Shown piece after piece: positions 35,359-43,774 of a stretch of 64,000 nucleotides of DNA. Source of the stretch: Paenibacillus macquariensis (GTDB lineage Bacteria; Bacillota; Bacilli; Paenibacillales; Paenibacillaceae); NCBI RefSeq assembly GCF_900156375.1, contig NZ_FTNK01000010.1, forward strand, positions 152,891 through 216,890. The letters run 5' to 3'. Position numbers and translations under genes: made by a program. Under the pieces are notes generated by a model. It saw only the letters and a list, made by a program, of their open reading frames with translations, was not told where the DNA came from and made no database searches. The stretch's first letter is position 1, and each line of letters begins with the position of its first letter.

Positions 35359-36523
35359 TGAATCTGTCATTCGAGAAGGTATTAAGCGAACGATTCAAAG
35401 GTCGTATCCGCAGTCCAGCATTTATTTGGCCGCCAATCCAGAAGAGGCTGTACAGATGCTACGAAGTCGTCCGATTGAGATCGTATTGACAGACATTCTT
35501 ATGCCAGGTATGACCGGTCTAGAGTTGATGAAATTGACTAAAGCAAGTTATCCGCATATCCACTGGGTGATTATTTCGGCTTATTCAGAATTTGCCTACG
35601 CGAAGGAGGCTGTTCGTCTAGGCGCAGTGGATTATTTGCTTAAGCCGATAGGTAAGGATTTATTGCTGGAGATGATGGGTAGGCTTGAGCTAAAAATAGG
35701 CTGTGAAGCAGAGATTGTCAAAGTGTCTAAATTGGTAAATACGAATTTGAAATTTCTGCGTGAAGCAGTATTTCAGCGGTGGGCTTCTGGTCTAGATATT
35801 GGAGGCATGGATATGGCATCTGTTATTGCTAATCATCCGGAGTTTCAAATTGTAATGGTAAAAATGGAAAGTGACAAAGTGGTCCATTTAGAGCATTTTA
35901 TTATTGATAATATTCTCACCGAATTGATTGATCAGTATGGTCAGGGATTCGCGTCAAGTTTTGATGCTAAATGTGTGTTGGGTCTTGTCACGATGGATGA
36001 AGAGAGTAATATGAAGGACATGTTGGAGAAGCTCCGTATTTATTTGAAAAGGTATGTTAAGGTCCCCTTTCAAATCTTTCACACCAATGTGTTGTCTGAT
36101 TTCAATGCTATTCCTATTGAAGTCCAGCGGATGCGTCAGGATTCTATCTCTCATGAATTTGAGTATTATGCTACAGGTGGGAGTCAAGTCATTGAGGTAG
36201 CGTTGCAATATATAAAGACTTATTACAATTCGGACTTGACCTTAGAAAAAGTAGCTTCGATTGTCTATCTGAATCCGGTTTATTTCAGCCAAGTGTTCAA
36301 ACAAAAGACAGGTTATGGATTCAAAGAATACGTGATTCAATTACGTATGGAGCAAGCGAAGCAATTACTACTCAATCCACAACTGAAGCTTGCTGATATA
36401 TCGGAACGAGTAGGCTATCAAGATGTGAAGCATTTTACACAACTATTTCGTAAGAAATTCAATGTCACACCTACAGAGTATCGACAGGAACATCGAAGTG
36501 AAGTGCGAACAGTAGGTTCATGA
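35336..36523 (+). CDS. Response regulator, YesN/AraC type
   Basis: The 395-residue protein has a receiver domain (about 1-120) with the phosphoacceptor Asp near residue 54 in LTDILMPGMTG and the conserved Lys in LLKPIG. A middle region of unknown fold follows, then a C-terminal AraC double HTH with YLNPVYFSQVFKQKTGYGF and YQDVKHFTQLFRKKF. It would be phosphorylated by the kinase just upstream and activate the sugar operon. ATG 35336 is used because AAGGAGG is 7 bases away; ATG 35330 is too close to it. Last gene of the operon. Confidence 0.94.
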   Translation: MNILIVDDESVIREGIKRTIQRSYPQSSIYLAANPEEAVQMLRSRPIEIVLTDILMPGMTGLELMKLTKASYPHIHWVIISAYSEFAYAKEAVRLGAVDYLLKPIGKDLLLEMMGRLELKIGCEAEIVKVSKLVNTNLKFLREAVFQRWASGLDIGGMDMASVIANHPEFQIVMVKMESDKVVHLEHFIIDNILTELIDQYGQGFASSFDAKCVLGLVTMDEESNMKDMLEKLRIYLKRYVKVPFQIFHTNVLSDFNAIPIEVQRMRQDSISHEFEYYATGGSQVIEVALQYIKTYYNSDLTLEKVASIVYLNPVYFSQVFKQKTGYGFKEYVIQLRMEQAKQLLLNPQLKLADISERVGYQDVKHFTQLFRKKFNVTPTEYRQEHRSEVRTVGS

Positions 36524-36605
36524 TAGGACATCTCCCATGAGTCTTTGCTGAAGAGGCAAGGGTTCTAGTGTGGGTGGTATGATAGTCAATTTAGTGGGTA
36601 AGGGT

Positions 36606-36642
36606 TAAAGGGAGGGGGCGGTCTTGCTGCCCCCTCCCTTTA
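36606..36642. terminator. Strong GC-rich hairpin, likely bidirectional terminator
   Basis: A perfect 14-bp stem: TAAAGGGAGGGGGC (36606-36619) with GCCCCCTCCCTTTA (36629-36642). It lies between the convergent regulator and phosphatase genes. The T-run is weak, so stem strength is the main argument. Confidence 0.75.
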
Positions 36643-36647
36643 ATTTG

Positions 36648-36780
36648 GTGCACACCTGTCTTAAAATATAAGAAAGTATAAGTTTCACTTGATACTCTAT
36701 TCCTTATATTTCCGCTGAAACGGGTACCGTCTTTGAAAAAGACGGCATAGCCGTTTCCACTTGTGCAGACAGGTGTGCAC
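36648..36780. repeat. Nested inverted-repeat element
   Basis: Outer 14-bp arms GTGCACACCTGTCT (36648-36661) and AGACAGGTGTGCAC (36767-36780) enclose a 105-bp interior. That interior holds a further palindrome, GAAACGG...CCGTTTC, which in turn encloses CCGTCTTT/AAAGACGG. The nested symmetry could form a cruciform. It ends 12 bases before the stop codon end of the phosphatase gene. No transposase is present. Confidence 0.75.
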
Positions 36781-36792
36781 AAGTTCTACTTC

Positions 36793-38136
36793 TTAATGTG
36801 AAAGTGCCTTGCCCTTTTCCACATAGCTGGTGTCGCCGACTTTTCCTACCGTAAACTTGCCGTTCTCCCATTCCACGATCGTCACGCTGGAATTCGGCAA
36901 ACCGCCTTTGCTCATATCCCAAGCTTTAGGATCAAGCCCCATGACCAAATCCAAAATGGTGATGCCGTGGGAAACGACAATGATATTCTTTTTCGACTCT
37001 TGGTTATCGGCAATGATCTGGTCTACTGCCGCTTTCGTCCGGGCAAAAACCTGATCCATGTTTTCTCCGTTCACCGAGGTGTAATCGAGTTTCTGGAACG
37101 AAGCAACGTTTTTATCCTTCATAATATCTGCTTGATAAGCGCCTTCCAAGTCACCGAAGTTCAATTCTCTCAAGCGCTTATCCGTTTTCAGAATCATGTT
37201 TCGGCCTTCCAGAATGGTATCGGCCGTACCTACCGCACGTCCGCTTGAGCTGCTGTATGCTGCGCTGAACGGAATGTCATGCAAGCCTCGTGCCAGGTCC
37301 TCGGCAACCTTGATGCCTTCTTCCGTGAGCGGAGCATCCGAGAGGCCCTGCATCCGTTTTTGCACGTTAAACAGCGTTTCGCCGTGACGAACGAAGTAGA
37401 ACGTGAGCTTGTTTTGGCCGTTTTCCGCATAGCTCTGATCGCCGACTTTTTGCACCGTATATTTGCCGTCTTTCCACTGAATCGTCGTTACGCTCGAATT
37501 CGGCAAGCCGCCCTTGCTCATATCCCAGGCTTTCGGGTCGAGACCCATGACCAAATCAAGAATGGTGATGCCATGCGAAACGACAAGCACATTCCCGCCT
37601 TTTGTTTTGTTTGCTTCAACAATTTGATCCAGCGATGCTTTAGCCCGCTCGAACACGCCTTGCATATTCTCGCCGTGCACCGAGGTGTAATCGAGTTTCT
37701 GGAACGAAGCAACGTTTTTATCCTTCATAATATCTGCTTGATAAGCGCCTTCCAAGTCACCGAAATTGATTTCTCTCAAACGCTTGTCTTTGATCAGCTT
37801 GAGATCGCGGCCTTCCAGAACGGCATCGGCCGTGTCGCTTGCCCGTTCGCTCGTACTGCTGTACGCGGCAACGAACGGAATGTTCTTCAAGCCTCTGCCC
37901 AGGTTCTCGGCAACCTTGATTCCTTCTTCCGTGAGCGGAGCATCCGAAAAGCCTTGCATACGTTTTTGAACATTAAATAATGTTTCTCCATGGCGTACCA
38001 GATAGAAGGTAATTCCCTGATCTTCCTTTTTAGCTTTGCTTTCTGCACCTGCTCCTAATGCGCTACCTGCACTAAATGAACTTAGAACAAAGAAGGCCAT
38101 CATGACTGAAAATAGTCTAGACACACTCTTTTTCAT
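36793..38136 (-). CDS. Secreted tandem histidine phosphatase (two phosphoglycerate mutase-like domains)
   Basis: The 447-residue protein has a signal peptide (about 1-30, ending near ALGAGA) and two copies of a histidine phosphatase domain, 202 residues apart. Each has the phosphohistidine motif VRHGETLFN (His49 and His251) and the second catalytic motif VVSHGITILDLV. It would hydrolyse phosphate esters outside the cell; the substrate is unknown. The two domains are very similar, with one 87-base stretch identical in DNA. The gene is GC-richer than flanking genes and bordered by an inverted-repeat element, suggesting recent acquisition or duplication. ATG 38136 follows AAAGGGGA. Confidence 0.9.
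   Translation of the reverse strand: MKKSVSRLFSVMMAFFVLSSFSAGSALGAGAESKAKKEDQGITFYLVRHGETLFNVQKRMQGFSDAPLTEEGIKVAENLGRGLKNIPFVAAYSSTSERASDTADAVLEGRDLKLIKDKRLREINFGDLEGAYQADIMKDKNVASFQKLDYTSVHGENMQGVFERAKASLDQIVEANKTKGGNVLVVSHGITILDLVMGLDPKAWDMSKGGLPNSSVTTIQWKDGKYTVQKVGDQSYAENGQNKLTFYFVRHGETLFNVQKRMQGLSDAPLTEEGIKVAEDLARGLHDIPFSAAYSSSSGRAVGTADTILEGRNMILKTDKRLRELNFGDLEGAYQADIMKDKNVASFQKLDYTSVNGENMDQVFARTKAAVDQIIADNQESKKNIIVVSHGITILDLVMGLDPKAWDMSKGGLPNSSVTIVEWENGKFTVGKVGDTSYVEKGKALSH
37072..37158. repeat. 87-bp direct repeat, copy 1 (copy 2 at 37678-37764)
   Basis: The stretch is identical base for base to 37678-37764, exactly 606 bases away, the period of the duplicated domains. Adjacent parts of the two copies, although identical in protein, differ at several synonymous positions. 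Confidence 0.9.
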
Positions 38137-38382
38137 TTACAAATCCCCTTTACTATATATTTTGAAAGCGGTATCATCTAGATTATAACTAGAATTTAAT
38201 CTATAAAAATATCCGTTTGTTAAGCGATATTAGGGCTAATTTTCTTGTGTTCCGTATGAATATGAAATCTATTTATGGATCTAGATTAAAAATATTACCC
38301 TATTTGGTATTTTCTATAGTAGGGTTCCTTATTCGTGCTTATAATAAATAAAATAACATAATGAATGGATAATAAGAGGTGA

Positions 38383-40887
38383 ATGGTTGTGGATTATATT
38401 TATGAAAGCATCCAAATGAACAATGATCTACCCATTAATATTTTTCTACATAATGCACAATTTGTGGAGGATCATTGGCATGATAGCATTGAATTACTGT
38501 TCGTTCTCAAAGGGAAAGTTGATGTCTATATTGAAAAGAAGAGGTTTACCCTACAAGAAGAAGATGTCCTGATTATTAACAGCAATGAAATTCATAGGAT
38601 TCAATCGGATGAGAATAATTTGTTGCTAGCCTTACAGATTCCGATTTCTTTCATTAAAACCCAATTTGCAGACATCGACGAAGTTAAGTTCCTCTGTAAA
38701 TCCTTTCTATATAAACCAGAGGAACAAGAGAAATTCAATGAAGTTCGATCTTTGCTAGCGGAAATGATGTGGGTATACAACAAAGAAAATTTTAGCTATG
38801 AGCTAAAAATAAAGTCGTTACTATTTCAGTTGATTTATGTATTGCTCTGGAAATTTAGAGAGAGTCGCACAGAGAACAGCAGTAGGATTGGTTCCAAATA
38901 TAAAGATAGGATGTTAAGTATTGTGAATTATATTCAAGGTAACTATATGAAGTCACTGAGCTTGCACGAGATTGCAGAGCAGGAGCATTTGTCGTTGCCG
39001 TATTTATCTAGTTTTTTTCAGAAAAGTATGGGGAAGTCCTTCAGTGAGTATGTCAATCAGCTTCGATTGAAGCATGCGCTCAGAGATATTACATACACGG
39101 ATCATTCCATTACCCAGATCGCTATGGACCATGGATTTTCGAGTCCAAAGTCATTTCATAAGGTGTTTAAGGATGTCTATAAGGTAACACCGAATCAATA
39201 TCGCAAGGATTTGCAGACGCATGAAGAGCATGAACAAAAGCCTTTGAATCATTATGCGACTTACTTGGATTTTGATCGTGAGTATGCCTATAAGGCATTG
39301 TTCAAGTATTTGCCTTCGGCTGATCATTTAACTCAGGGTAAGAAGCTTGCTAAAGGCACAGTTACGAAAGAAATTAGGTTGCAGCTTTCTGGGAAGAGCA
39401 AAGTGATCAAACCTTATTGGAGAGAGATGTGTACGATCAGTAAGGCGAAGGAAATTCTACACAGTGAAGTGCAATCACATTTGAAGCTGGCTCAGGATAA
39501 GATAAAGTTTCGATATATACGGTTTCATGGGATATTTGATGATGAGATGATGGTCTATCGAGAGGATGCACAAGGCAATCCAATATTCAATTTTCTCTAT
39601 GTCGGACAATTGATAGATTTCATTCGAAGTATTGGTCTTCGCCCTTATATTGAGTTTGGGTTCATGCCAAAAGATTTAGCGAGTAGTGAGTTTTCTTTCT
39701 TCCATAAGAAGAGTAATCTGAGCAAACCGAAGGATTTAGACAAGTGGAGAAAGCTCGTGGAGCAGTTGCTCTTGTTCTGCAAAAATCGGTATGGAGAAGA
39801 AGAGATGAAGCGATGGTATTTTGCTTGTTGGAATGAGCCTGATTTGCTGGCTTTCTGGGAGGATACGTTGGAAGATTACGGTGAGATGTATATTCAGACG
39901 TATCAAGCTGTTAAAGCGAGTTGCCCAAATTTCCAAATTGGTGGACCAGATCTATTTTCTGAGACGGTATATCAAGAGTCTTGGTTAGATCATTATTTAG
40001 ATTTCTGTATGACAAATCACTGTATTCCCGACTTCATCTCATTTCACAGTTATCCGGTACAAACGGTTCAGAATCCGAAAGACAAGTTAATTTCATTGGT
40101 GCATAGTAGTAACGATAATTATTTAGGGCAAACGATTCATTTGCTAAAAGATAAACTGAGTGCAAAGCTTCCACAACTGCCAGATGTTCATGTAACGGAA
40201 TGGAATTCAACACCAATTCATCGCGATTTGACGAATGATACCTGCTATAAAGCAGCCTACATTGCGAAGAATGTGCTAGAGAATATAGATGAAGTGCAGA
40301 GTTTAGCTTACTGGTCCTTGACGGACTTACTAGAGGAGTTACCACCAGCAGAGGAGACATTTCATGGTGGATTAGGTCTAATAACGAGTAGTGGAGTCCA
40401 AAAGCCAGGCTTTTATGTTTATGAATTGTTAGGCAAACTCGGTGATCGTCTATTGGAGAAAGGCACAGGGTATTGTCTCACACAATCGTCGCAAGGAAGC
40501 TATCAAATGATCGTGTATCATTATTGTCATTTCGATCGATTGTATGGCTTGAATGATTCGCTAGGAATCGATGCGTTGAATCGATATCATGTATTCCGAG
40601 ATACGAATAATCTAGAGATGAGTTTTGTGGTTCAAGGGATACCAAGTGGCTCATACGAGGTTAGGGAAACTAAGGTAAACCAGGAACACGGTAGTGCATA
40701 TGATACGTGGCTTGAGATGGGAGCTCCAAGCTCGATTGATGCAGAGGAAGTGGCCTATCTGAATCGCAAGGCTGTACCACATCAATCACGAAAAACGATT
40801 GAAATCCAAGGGTCATTAGATTTTATATGCAATTTAAGTCCGCACGAAGTTCGATTGTACGAGCTATGGCCAGTGTACCAAATATAG
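38383..40887 (+). CDS. AraC-type regulator fused to a GH39-like glycosidase domain
   Basis: The 834-residue protein has three parts. Residues 1-120 are a cupin-like sugar-sensing domain (HWHDSIELLFVLKG and a downstream IINSNEIHRI). About 185-285 is an AraC double HTH (SLHEIAEQEHLSLPYLSSFF and HGFSSPKSFHKVFKDVYKVTP). From about 330 the protein looks like a family 39 glycoside hydrolase (beta-xylosidase type), with the acid/base motif WNEPD (Glu about 484) and the nucleophile motif VTEWN (Glu about 605). No signal peptide, so the enzyme part would be cytosolic. It may act as a sugar sensor or as an enzyme coupled to transcription. ATG 38383 follows AAGAGGTGA. The downstream sugar symporter and esterase are likely targets. 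Confidence 0.9.
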   Translation: MVVDYIYESIQMNNDLPINIFLHNAQFVEDHWHDSIELLFVLKGKVDVYIEKKRFTLQEEDVLIINSNEIHRIQSDENNLLLALQIPISFIKTQFADIDEVKFLCKSFLYKPEEQEKFNEVRSLLAEMMWVYNKENFSYELKIKSLLFQLIYVLLWKFRESRTENSSRIGSKYKDRMLSIVNYIQGNYMKSLSLHEIAEQEHLSLPYLSSFFQKSMGKSFSEYVNQLRLKHALRDITYTDHSITQIAMDHGFSSPKSFHKVFKDVYKVTPNQYRKDLQTHEEHEQKPLNHYATYLDFDREYAYKALFKYLPSADHLTQGKKLAKGTVTKEIRLQLSGKSKVIKPYWREMCTISKAKEILHSEVQSHLKLAQDKIKFRYIRFHGIFDDEMMVYREDAQGNPIFNFLYVGQLIDFIRSIGLRPYIEFGFMPKDLASSEFSFFHKKSNLSKPKDLDKWRKLVEQLLLFCKNRYGEEEMKRWYFACWNEPDLLAFWEDTLEDYGEMYIQTYQAVKASCPNFQIGGPDLFSETVYQESWLDHYLDFCMTNHCIPDFISFHSYPVQTVQNPKDKLISLVHSSNDNYLGQTIHLLKDKLSAKLPQLPDVHVTEWNSTPIHRDLTNDTCYKAAYIAKNVLENIDEVQSLAYWSLTDLLEELPPAEETFHGGLGLITSSGVQKPGFYVYELLGKLGDRLLEKGTGYCLTQSSQGSYQMIVYHYCHFDRLYGLNDSLGIDALNRYHVFRDTNNLEMSFVVQGIPSGSYEVRETKVNQEHGSAYDTWLEMGAPSSIDAEEVAYLNRKAVPHQSRKTIEIQGSLDFICNLSPHEVRLYELWPVYQI

Positions 40888-40895
40888 TATTCTTG

Positions 40896-40932
40896 AAAAT
40901 AACATCCGCGTAAAGGCGAGATGTTATTTTTT
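40896..40932 (+). terminator. Terminator of the AraC-GH39 gene
   Basis: AAAATAACATC (40896-40906) pairs perfectly with GATGTTATTTT (40920-40930), followed by T's. Confidence 0.88.
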
Positions 40933-41031
40933 ACTGTTTTTATAGGAGTGCTTAACTTGTGAATAGTAAAAAACATAAAATTAGGTCTACTTTTCATTAA
41001 AAAACGGAAAGTTAAGTAGAGAATAAGTGTC

Positions 41032-41057
41032 TATAATCAACAATGTAAGTGCTTACA
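41032..41057 (+). promoter_or_regulatory. -10 element and cre-like palindrome upstream of the symporter
   Basis: TATAAT (41032-41037) is a good -10; the -35 is weak. TGTAAGTGCTTACA (41044-41057) is an imperfect-centre palindrome that matches the cre consensus TGWAANCGNTNWCA at 13 of 14 positions. It lies at the expected transcription start, a place where CcpA would block initiation. Confidence 0.6.
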
Positions 41058-41111
41058 ATAAACAGACAGCATCGAATCTTACTCATATGACATTACTGGG
41101 GGGGACATGTT

Positions 41112-42464
41112 ATGAAGAATCAGGTTCCATGGAAAGAACGAATTAGTTATGGTCTCGGGGATACAGCTTCCAATCTTATTTTCCAGACGGTCACCATGTA
41201 TTTAATGTTTTACTACACGGATGTATTTGGACTGAATATCGCAGCTGTAGGTACGTTATTCCTTGTTGCAAGGATTATTGATGCGTTCGACGGACCGATA
41301 TTTGGGGTTTTGATAGACCGTACGACTTCCAAATGGGGTAAATCTAGACCCTGGTTTCTTTGGTTATCGTTTCCGTTCGCCATAATTGCTATCCTAGCCT
41401 TCCTATCACCAGATTTCGGGGATACAGGAAAACTAGCGTACGCGTATCTTACCTATATTCTACTGAATGTTTTATACGCAGGTATTAATGTACCGTTATC
41501 ATCCATTTTACCGAGCTTATCAAGTGATTCACAGGAAAGAACGGTAGTGGCATCGATTCGTATGATTCTGGCGCAAGTAGGAGCTTTATTTGTCAGCATT
41601 GCGACATTGCCGCTTGTAGAAGCGCTAGGAAATGGCGATCAAAAAAAAGGTTTTATGTTAACGATGATGATCTATGCTGTTGTAGCGCTCGTATTGTTCC
41701 TGATTACATTTAAAAATGTAAGGGAACGTGTTCAGGTTAACGGCAATCGCCCAGTTCCTTTTAAAGAAGGAATCAAGGCAATTAAAGGGAACACACCATG
41801 GTGGATTCTTTTGGCTACTGGCCTGTTCGTGTTTATCGGAGTTACAGCGAAAGGCCCTGCAACGATTTACTTTTTTAAATATAACCTGGGTAGAGAAGAT
41901 TTGATTCCACTTGTAAACGGTCTAGGTATTATAATGTTGCTTGCGATAGTGTTTGTCCCTTTCTTAAGCAAAAAATTAGGCAAACGCAATACAATGTTAA
42001 CGGGTATGGTCATTGGTATGGTGGGTCAACTTATTACCTATCTAGGTGCACAGATGATGTCTATTCCTACAGTGTTAACGGGTGTTATCATCGGTAATTT
42101 CGGTGGAGGTATTGCATTTGGTCTTATGTTCGCGATGATTGCAGACACAATTGATTATGGAGAGTGGAAATCAGGAGTACGGGCACCAGGGTTACTATCT
42201 GCAGCAAGTACTGTTGGTGCTAAATTTGGAATGGGGCTCGGGGGAGCGATTGCAGCTTGGGTTCTATCGATAGGGAACTATGTACCGAATCAGAAACAAG
42301 GGCCATCAGCATTGCTAGCGATTGAGTTCAACTTTATATGGCTAACTCTTATATCGAATGCAATTGTTCTCGTATTATTGATGTTCTATAAGTTAGATAG
42401 AGTTGAGCATCAAATGAATAATGACTTGACAACTCGCAGAGGTGGTTCTGAGATTCATATGTAG
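41112..42464 (+). CDS. GPH-family sugar/cation symporter (MFS)
   Basis: The 450-residue membrane protein has about twelve hydrophobic segments. The N-terminus (WKERISYGLGDTASNLIFQT) and DAFDGPIFGVLIDRTTSKWG followed by KSRPW are hallmarks of the glycoside-pentoside-hexuronide symporter family (MelB, XylP, YicJ). It would import an oligosaccharide with H+ or Na+. The AraC-GH39 protein upstream and an esterase downstream suggest a xylan-derived or similar glycoside. ATG 41112 follows a G-run (41098-41105). It is probably cotranscribed with the esterase 72 bases on. Confidence 0.92.
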   Translation: MKNQVPWKERISYGLGDTASNLIFQTVTMYLMFYYTDVFGLNIAAVGTLFLVARIIDAFDGPIFGVLIDRTTSKWGKSRPWFLWLSFPFAIIAILAFLSPDFGDTGKLAYAYLTYILLNVLYAGINVPLSSILPSLSSDSQERTVVASIRMILAQVGALFVSIATLPLVEALGNGDQKKGFMLTMMIYAVVALVLFLITFKNVRERVQVNGNRPVPFKEGIKAIKGNTPWWILLATGLFVFIGVTAKGPATIYFFKYNLGREDLIPLVNGLGIIMLLAIVFVPFLSKKLGKRNTMLTGMVIGMVGQLITYLGAQMMSIPTVLTGVIIGNFGGGIAFGLMFAMIADTIDYGEWKSGVRAPGLLSAASTVGAKFGMGLGGAIAAWVLSIGNYVPNQKQGPSALLAIEFNFIWLTLISNAIVLVLLMFYKLDRVEHQMNNDLTTRRGGSEIHM

Positions 42465-42536
42465 GTCGCTGCGATTGGCGAAGCAAACTTATAATTGATA
42501 AATCTTAAGAAAATTAGTAGGGAGATGAAGGATAAG

Positions 42537-43637
42537 ATGAATGAAGACTATATGAAGTTGATAACGGTACTAGAGGAACAAACAGTGATTAAGAACGTCA
42601 AAGGGCTCGATATCATGATTAAAAAGCTTCCAGATTCAGATGCTGAGGGAGAAATGGATGCTCGCGTTTTGCAAACAACAATGGAAATGGCTGAGAAGAT
42701 GGCTGCGATGGGCAAGCCACCTGAGGGAGAGCTTGACGCAATGGTAATGGTTCAGGGGATGCGTGCAATGATGGGCTGGCCGAATACAGATGTAACAACA
42801 ACGGATATTCGTACAGAATCGAGAGATATAGAAGGTTCAGAGGGCTCGATCCCAGTTCGGATCTATTCTCCAGCTCAAGGATCGAATGTCCCAGCGGTAG
42901 TCTTCTTCCATGGTGGTGGTTTCTTGGGAGGCAATTTGGATGTAGTGGAGAATCCTTGTAAAGCAATTGCAGAGAAAGCAAATGCAGTTGTTGTTTCGGT
43001 GGATTATCGCCTAGCACCTGAGCATCCGTTCCCTGCAGGATTTAACGATTGCTTCGATGCTGTTCGCTGGGTATATGAGCATGCAGCAGAACTGAATGTA
43101 AATCCGAATCAAATCGCAGTATGTGGGGATAGCGCAGGTGGGAACTTATCAACGGTATGCGCGATGAAGGATAGAGATCTAGGAACGGGTATGATTAAAT
43201 TCCAAGCATTGCTTTATCCAACGGTGAACATGGCGGGGACAGCAACGGATGATTTCGAATGGAATATCGAAGAGTATACGATTAACAATCATCACGAGCT
43301 GATCAAGGGACTATTAATGGGTATGGGTGATATGACCGCTATGCTGGACAACATTTATTTGCAAGGCAAGGTTCCTGCAACAAGCGCTTATACTTCTCCC
43401 TTACTAGTAGAAGATTTAAGCGGCATGCCTGACACCTTAATTATTACCGCACAGTATGATTATCTGACACTTGAGTGTGAAGCTTACGCTAGAAAACTAC
43501 AACGTTCAGGCGTTAATACACAGTATATCCGCTATAATGGAATGGATCATGCGTTCATGGATAAAATCGGATTTTACCCACAAGCGGAAGATTGCATGAA
43601 CGAAGTAGCCAAAGGAATTAAGCGTGTGTTTGGATAA
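42537..43637 (+). CDS. Alpha/beta hydrolase, HSL-type esterase
   Basis: The 366-residue enzyme belongs to the hormone-sensitive lipase family. The oxyanion motif HGGGF occurs near residue 124, the nucleophile in GDSAGGN near 198, the acid probably in AQYDYLTLE near 308, and the base in GMDHAFM near 337. There is no signal peptide. It could de-esterify imported acylated glycosides, given its place after a glycoside symporter, but that is inference. ATG 42537 is preceded by GAAGGA; ATG 42525 and TTG 42495 are alternative starts. Confidence 0.9.
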   Translation: MNEDYMKLITVLEEQTVIKNVKGLDIMIKKLPDSDAEGEMDARVLQTTMEMAEKMAAMGKPPEGELDAMVMVQGMRAMMGWPNTDVTTTDIRTESRDIEGSEGSIPVRIYSPAQGSNVPAVVFFHGGGFLGGNLDVVENPCKAIAEKANAVVVSVDYRLAPEHPFPAGFNDCFDAVRWVYEHAAELNVNPNQIAVCGDSAGGNLSTVCAMKDRDLGTGMIKFQALLYPTVNMAGTATDDFEWNIEEYTINNHHELIKGLLMGMGDMTAMLDNIYLQGKVPATSAYTSPLLVEDLSGMPDTLIITAQYDYLTLECEAYARKLQRSGVNTQYIRYNGMDHAFMDKIGFYPQAEDCMNEVAKGIKRVFG

Positions 43638-43658
43638 CAAAGTGAATGGCAATTAAAT

Positions 43659-43720
43659 GATCGCTCTCTTTCATCATCCTTTTAATCACTATGATGAAAG
43701 AGGGCGATCTTTCTTTATTT
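43659..43720 (+). terminator. Terminator of the symporter-esterase operon
   Basis: A 19-bp stem, GATCGCTCTCTTTCATCAT (43659-43677) with 43691-43709 (one G-U pair), is followed by a T-rich tract. Confidence 0.9.
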
Positions 43721-43774
43721 AGTGAATAATTATCATGTCTCGCCTCCGCACATTAGGGGGCCTTTTTGCTGTAT

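Noticed and set aside
37279..37980. A 233-codon plus-strand ORF opposite the phosphatase gene
   Set aside because: It mirrors the duplicated, GC-richer phosphatase gene codon pattern, its translation is not protein-like, and it has no ribosome site.
42619..43017. A 132-codon minus-strand ORF inside the esterase gene
   Set aside because: Antisense shadow of a clear HSL-family gene; no start signal.
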